Shown: positions 60,187 to 64,000 of the stretch, in pieces | Position numbering within the stretch: the stretch's first letter is position 1 | Layout: every line of letters begins with the position of its first letter | Source: Brevipalpus yothersi | Lineage: Eukaryota; Arthropoda; Arachnida; Trombidiformes; Tenuipalpidae | NCBI GenBank assembly: GCA_003956705.1 | Contig: QZCP01000335.1 | Span: forward strand, 186,001-250,000 | DNA length: 64,000 nt | Reading direction: 5' to 3' | Made by a program: the position numbers and the translations under genes | Notes under the pieces: model-generated | What the model was told of the DNA's origin: nothing | Databases searched by the model: none | The model's input: the letters and a program-made list of their open reading frames with translations, nothing else

Positions 60187-61551
60187 TGTTATGATGCTAC
60201 TTAGAATCTATCATTTTCTCGCCTCCCTATCAGTCAAATCCCTGCAATGACTAGAACTAATTACACTTTCTCTCTTTATTCCCCGATTTTTATTCAAATT
60301 AGTTAACTTTTTGGCCATTGATAGCTCACTGCAGTTCGCTATTAGTGTCCATACCAATTGTTGTACAGAGTCAAGCAAACTCATTAGCTCAAATGTTCTT
60401 GCCCATTGTAACCTTCCCTACCTATACTGATTATCTCAATGCATGTACTAAGATGACATATCAAATGTAATCAGTACAGCTTAAGTCTCGATGTCATCGA
60501 CAAGTCCATCTCTAATGTATCATATTATACATCTACTTTCTGTACTTGTTTGTGCTTATTGAATACACTTTGTATCAAACTCCTGCTATGTGATCTAGAG
60601 GTAACTCTACGCGTCAAGCCCACCAGTAAACAACAGTTTACTGTGCTCTTCGCGTAAATGATAAGCTAAACTGGTGAAGTGTTTGAGAGACTTGACCAAG
60701 AAGATCAAGAGTGTTTACTTATGTATCAATAGTTTCCTACAAGAAACTATTGATCAGTAAAGGACACAAAAGACCTAGTGTGAGTGTCGATACACCAATC
60801 GAGGCAACACAAAAGTCACTCAGGTGAGTGTTCCAGTGTAAGTGTGTATCTCTTGTACTTATTCCTGACCTAGTCAAGAGTATGTTGAGGTAGCATTCCT
60901 CAACCAGCGAGCGTTGTGCGTTATTGTACTCGCGAAAAAGTAAATCTTTAAGATTCGCGATAGGAAGCTCGAATCGTCTGAATTACTACGGTCGGAAGAG
61001 TCCGTTGCGCGACAATAACTTGTCCAAGTCCATCATCAGGCTCATCCACGTACTGATTGTGTTAGCGGAATTAGGTGTCCCTGCTTTACATGCTCCGATC
61101 AGCCGTGATGGCTGAATATTTATTGTATTTTCTCCTTGTTTTATGAACTAATTCCTCCCATATCTGCTTCCTCATAGACGACTCCCACTATTGACTATAA
61201 AATGTCATGCATGACACCCGTTTAGGTTGAGGCTGGAATAGGTTGGAAATTGACTGAATAAAATGCATGTGAAGTGTGTTGCTTTCTATGTGTTTGTATT
61301 CACTATAATTTCACTTCCTCAGTTTATTGTCATTTATGTTTATCTTTAGTTTGATACCATTCATTAAACTGTTTCTTTCTATATTTCAATCTTCTGTTGA
61401 CACTCAATTTTACTGGGTTGTACTAATAGCCCCGCAAATAAGGTTTGATCGCCTGTGAGTTTCTCGCGGCCCGAGTAAAACTTGCCAAAAGTCGAGAGTC
61501 GAGTGTTCGATTAGCCTAGCAAGCAAGTTGCACATTCGGCTTTTCCTCTAT
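60187..61551. mobile_element. 1.37-kb insertion, LTR-like, in serpin C 5' flank
   Basis: The serpin A and B upstream regions are continuous here, whereas serpin C's is split by about 1365 bases. CAATT stands on both sides (60182-60186 and 61552-61556), as for a 5-base target duplication. The insert begins TGTTATGATG, is richer in CG than its surroundings, contains AATAAA near 61257 and encodes nothing recognisable. A solo LTR is the best fit, but the right end does not finish in CA, so the class is uncertain. Confidence 0.5.
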
Positions 61552-61841
61552 CAATTGGTAATCTTTTTTGGAAACGAAAAGCTGACATTATCTCCATCCC
61601 CATGTACATTGAGTTAGTATCTAAAATTCAAGCCCTAAAAATTAATTTGCTAAAAAACTGAAACCTTATACTACTTGTGCATGTATACGTGTACAGTAGA
61701 TCTGTAATTATTAGAGGGAGAAAAGTCATAGGTTTTTTCCGTGAAAATTTTCAATCGATCCTCAATAACTATTTACCAGATCACTTATACGGTTGTTCCA
61801 CTGAAATTCATCAGAGACAGTACGACAGATTATAAGATTCC

Positions 61842-63213
61842 ATGATAATGAACTATTGTTCGAAGTTCAGGATTTTACTATTCATTGTATTAACTCTTTT
61901 TACACTGTTCAGCTGTTATCTGGGAAAACCAAGGCCCCCTTATGAACTTCTTGTTGATCATTTTACTAAAGAAACCCTCAAAAAGTTTACTGGAGCAAAA
62001 CCAACAGAAAATATTGTCTTTTCTCCTCTGAGCATTTATATTAGTTACACAATGCTCATGGCTGGTGCTAATGGATACACATGGATTGATCTATACAAGT
62101 CATTGCTGTTCAATTCCAGATCTAAAGATGAAACACCTATGGATCGTATAAAACGAAAAATCACCAAAGTATTCGGAGAGGTAGTAATGTATCAAGTTTC
62201 TTCAAACATATCTAATAATATATTCCCATTTTTCAATCGATAAGCTTTCAAGATATTATTCTAATGAATCAAGGGTAATGAATAGTAATTTACTTGCCAT
62301 ATCGGACAAGTTTGAAGTGAAACCTGAATACAAGAAGATAGTCACCGAAGGGTATCTTGCAGAGCTTACGAAAGAAAATTTTAGAAACACACAAGAAGTT
62401 CAAAAAAAGATTAATTCGTGGGTTGCCATGAAAACAAAGAACCATATCCGAGAAATGCTCAAAATGCCTCCACAACCAGATACAGAGCTAATTTTGTTGA
62501 ACGCAGTGCATTTCAAAGGCATATGGAATCGATCATTTATTGTCAAAAATAGTTTTCAAGAAACATTCACAAATGCTGATGGATCAAAGTCAAAAGTCAA
62601 TTTCATGCATGACAAATCCACGAGAGAAAATCCTCTACTTTTGGGATATACAGAGGAAGGATGTATAAAATCTATAAAATGTCAGGTATATTCTGAGTTT
62701 TCAATCAATCGATGCAAAATTCATTCATATTCTTTTCTAACTCGACAGGCTATTGAGCTTCCTTACAAGGGCTCGATCAGTATGTTCATAATTCTGCCAG
62801 ATAAAGATTCACCACTTCCTAAAGCGCTGTACTATACCCAACTGTTGTACGTTAGGCTCTTAATTGAGAGATCGAAGAAAAAAAGAATACAAACACTCAG
62901 TATACCTAAATTCAAGCTCAGCAAAGAATATGATATGGAAGACTTTGTGAACTTCCGAGTGATAAGTTCTGATAAAGCTAATTTCTCTGATATTTCCGAT
63001 AAACCGTTGAAAGTCAGCAAGTCCATCCACAAGGTTGCTATCCAAGTGAATGAAGAGGGAACACATGCTGCAGCGGCAACCAGTGTTGAATTGGTACCAA
63101 ATTCCGCCGAAAGGCCTGGCATTTCTTTTGTTGCCAATCGTCCATTTGCCTTCTTTATCTTTGATAATTCCACAAGAATGATATTATTCTCAGGTGTAAT
63201 CAACAAGCTTTAA
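61842..63213 (+). CDS. Serpin C, secreted (3 exons)
   Basis: Exons 61842-62180, 62245-62685 and 62749-63213 give 414 residues, with introns of 64 and 63 bases matching serpins A and B. Signal peptide FRILLFIVLTLFTLFSC. The amino end is slightly longer (DETPMDRIKRKITKVFGE). The hinge EEGTHAAAATS is kept but the loop differs most of the three: P1 is predicted as Asn378 with VPN-SAERPG. That suggests a target unlike those of A and B. Confidence 0.9.
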
Positions 63214-63384
63214 AATTGTATTAAATGAATATTTTCTGTGGGTGGGCAAATTTTTTTACCATCACTTTCCTCTCCCACAACAGGCATTCCAACTGATAGT
63301 CTCACCTTTGAATCAATTCAATCTTTTGAATTGCTTATTTCACATATCCAAGTGATAATGTGATTCGACACCAAATTCAGTAGC

Positions 63385-63644
63385 TTGTGAACGCTGGAAA
63401 GCGCCTTATGTTACACAGCAGGGATCTCCTTGATTATTGCAGTGTATTAATAGATGAATTTCTTGCCCTGAAGTTACAATTGAATCCAGCAGACGAAAAT
63501 GATGGTTGGATACCAGATGTTAACTCGCTACGATTCAAAAATCTCATTTGTGCTATATGTAAAGGGATAGATCCTACAATCAATTCGAGGACTTTTTTGG
63601 AAATTTTCAAAGCTTTTCTCCGTGACAAGCCTCTTCCTTCATGA
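63385..63644 (+). pseudogene. Serine carboxypeptidase relic 3 (3' end)
   Basis: The open stretch beginning VNAGKR and ending LEIFKAFLRDKPLPS matches the last 95 residues of the intact enzyme, but the GDxD and GGNH catalytic motifs are gone. It overlaps the end of relic 2 in coverage, so it is not simply that gene's missing part. Confidence 0.75.
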
Positions 63645-63952
63645 TTATGGTCAAAGATACATTTGCTGGGGCAATAACAGGGATAAAAAGCATCGGATGA
63701 ATCATATTCAAAATAATAAAATCTTCGATGTGGAATCAAAATTCTTGCGAAAATTTTGTGCGCTATTTCGAATCATTCTGACCCTTGAATTGAAGAATCA
63801 GTTTAATCAATTAGATATTTAATTTTTGTTCTTGATTCGAGTCGACAATAGATTACCATAATTAATAGATAGAGAATTATAATAGGATCGATAACCGATT
63901 CATTTGGATTTGATGTTCAAGAAATTGAATCTTATTTTGTCCATGGCTCGTC

Positions 63953-64000
63953 ATTCTAGTGGTAAAGTTTCAGTTTTGTTCAAAACTTCCATCGCATAAC
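63953..64000 (-). pseudogene. Start of a further TND exon 2, cut by window end
   Basis: The bases GGTAAAGTTTCAGTTTTGTT and AAAACTTCCATCGCA match T9 exon 2 (47636-47680) and to a lesser degree T4. No GT donor is visible at the expected place, so it may be a relic. It shows that the TND array resumes beyond the serpin block. Confidence 0.6.

Overview
This is a eukaryotic nuclear window: AT-rich, with short GT-AG introns, long non-coding spacers and no operons. The gene content (IMMP2L, PNUTS, CNOT11, MSH4, WASHC4, secreted serpins, S10 carboxypeptidases) is animal. MSH4 argues against drosophilid flies. The compact introns and tandem serpin and peptidase families fit an arthropod, and a mite-like chelicerate is my best guess, but no lineage-specific marker was seen. 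Layout. 0-6 kb: a degenerate copy of the IMMP2L region, an intact TFIIS-N-domain (TND) gene (T1), and the intact IMMP2L. 6-19 kb: conserved single-copy genes PNUTS (-), CNOT11 (-), MSH4 (+) and WASHC4 (-). 20-48.5 kb: a minus-strand array of TND genes, here called T2 to T9, made of six intact genes (T2, T3, T4, T6, T8, T9), two broken ones (T5, T7) and many exon-sized relics, including three scraps of WASHC4 exon 2. 50.8-63.7 kb: one intact S10 serine carboxypeptidase, three carboxypeptidase relics and three intact three-exon serpins. The window ends inside another TND exon-2-like sequence. The main novelty is the TND family. Every intact member has the same start as PNUTS: exon 1 of about 95-146 coding bases, exon 2 of 84-90 bases, then an exon opening with FL..GGW.LIN.WL, with both introns in phase 2. 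PNUTS, in the same window and strand, has exactly this plan, so the array looks like amplification of a PNUTS-type amino-terminal module whose PP1-binding region and zinc finger were replaced by new tails. Several tails share a short C-x-C-P motif near the carboxyl end. Two types of upstream module, one with a CRE palindrome next to an ETS-like site and one with a 49-bp hairpin, recur ahead of different members, so 5' regions seem to have been shuffled along with the genes. What the TND proteins do cannot be read from the sequence. By analogy with PNUTS, nuclear roles in transcription or chromatin are the natural inference. The serpins share a nearly constant body but differ around P1, which suggests different target proteases.
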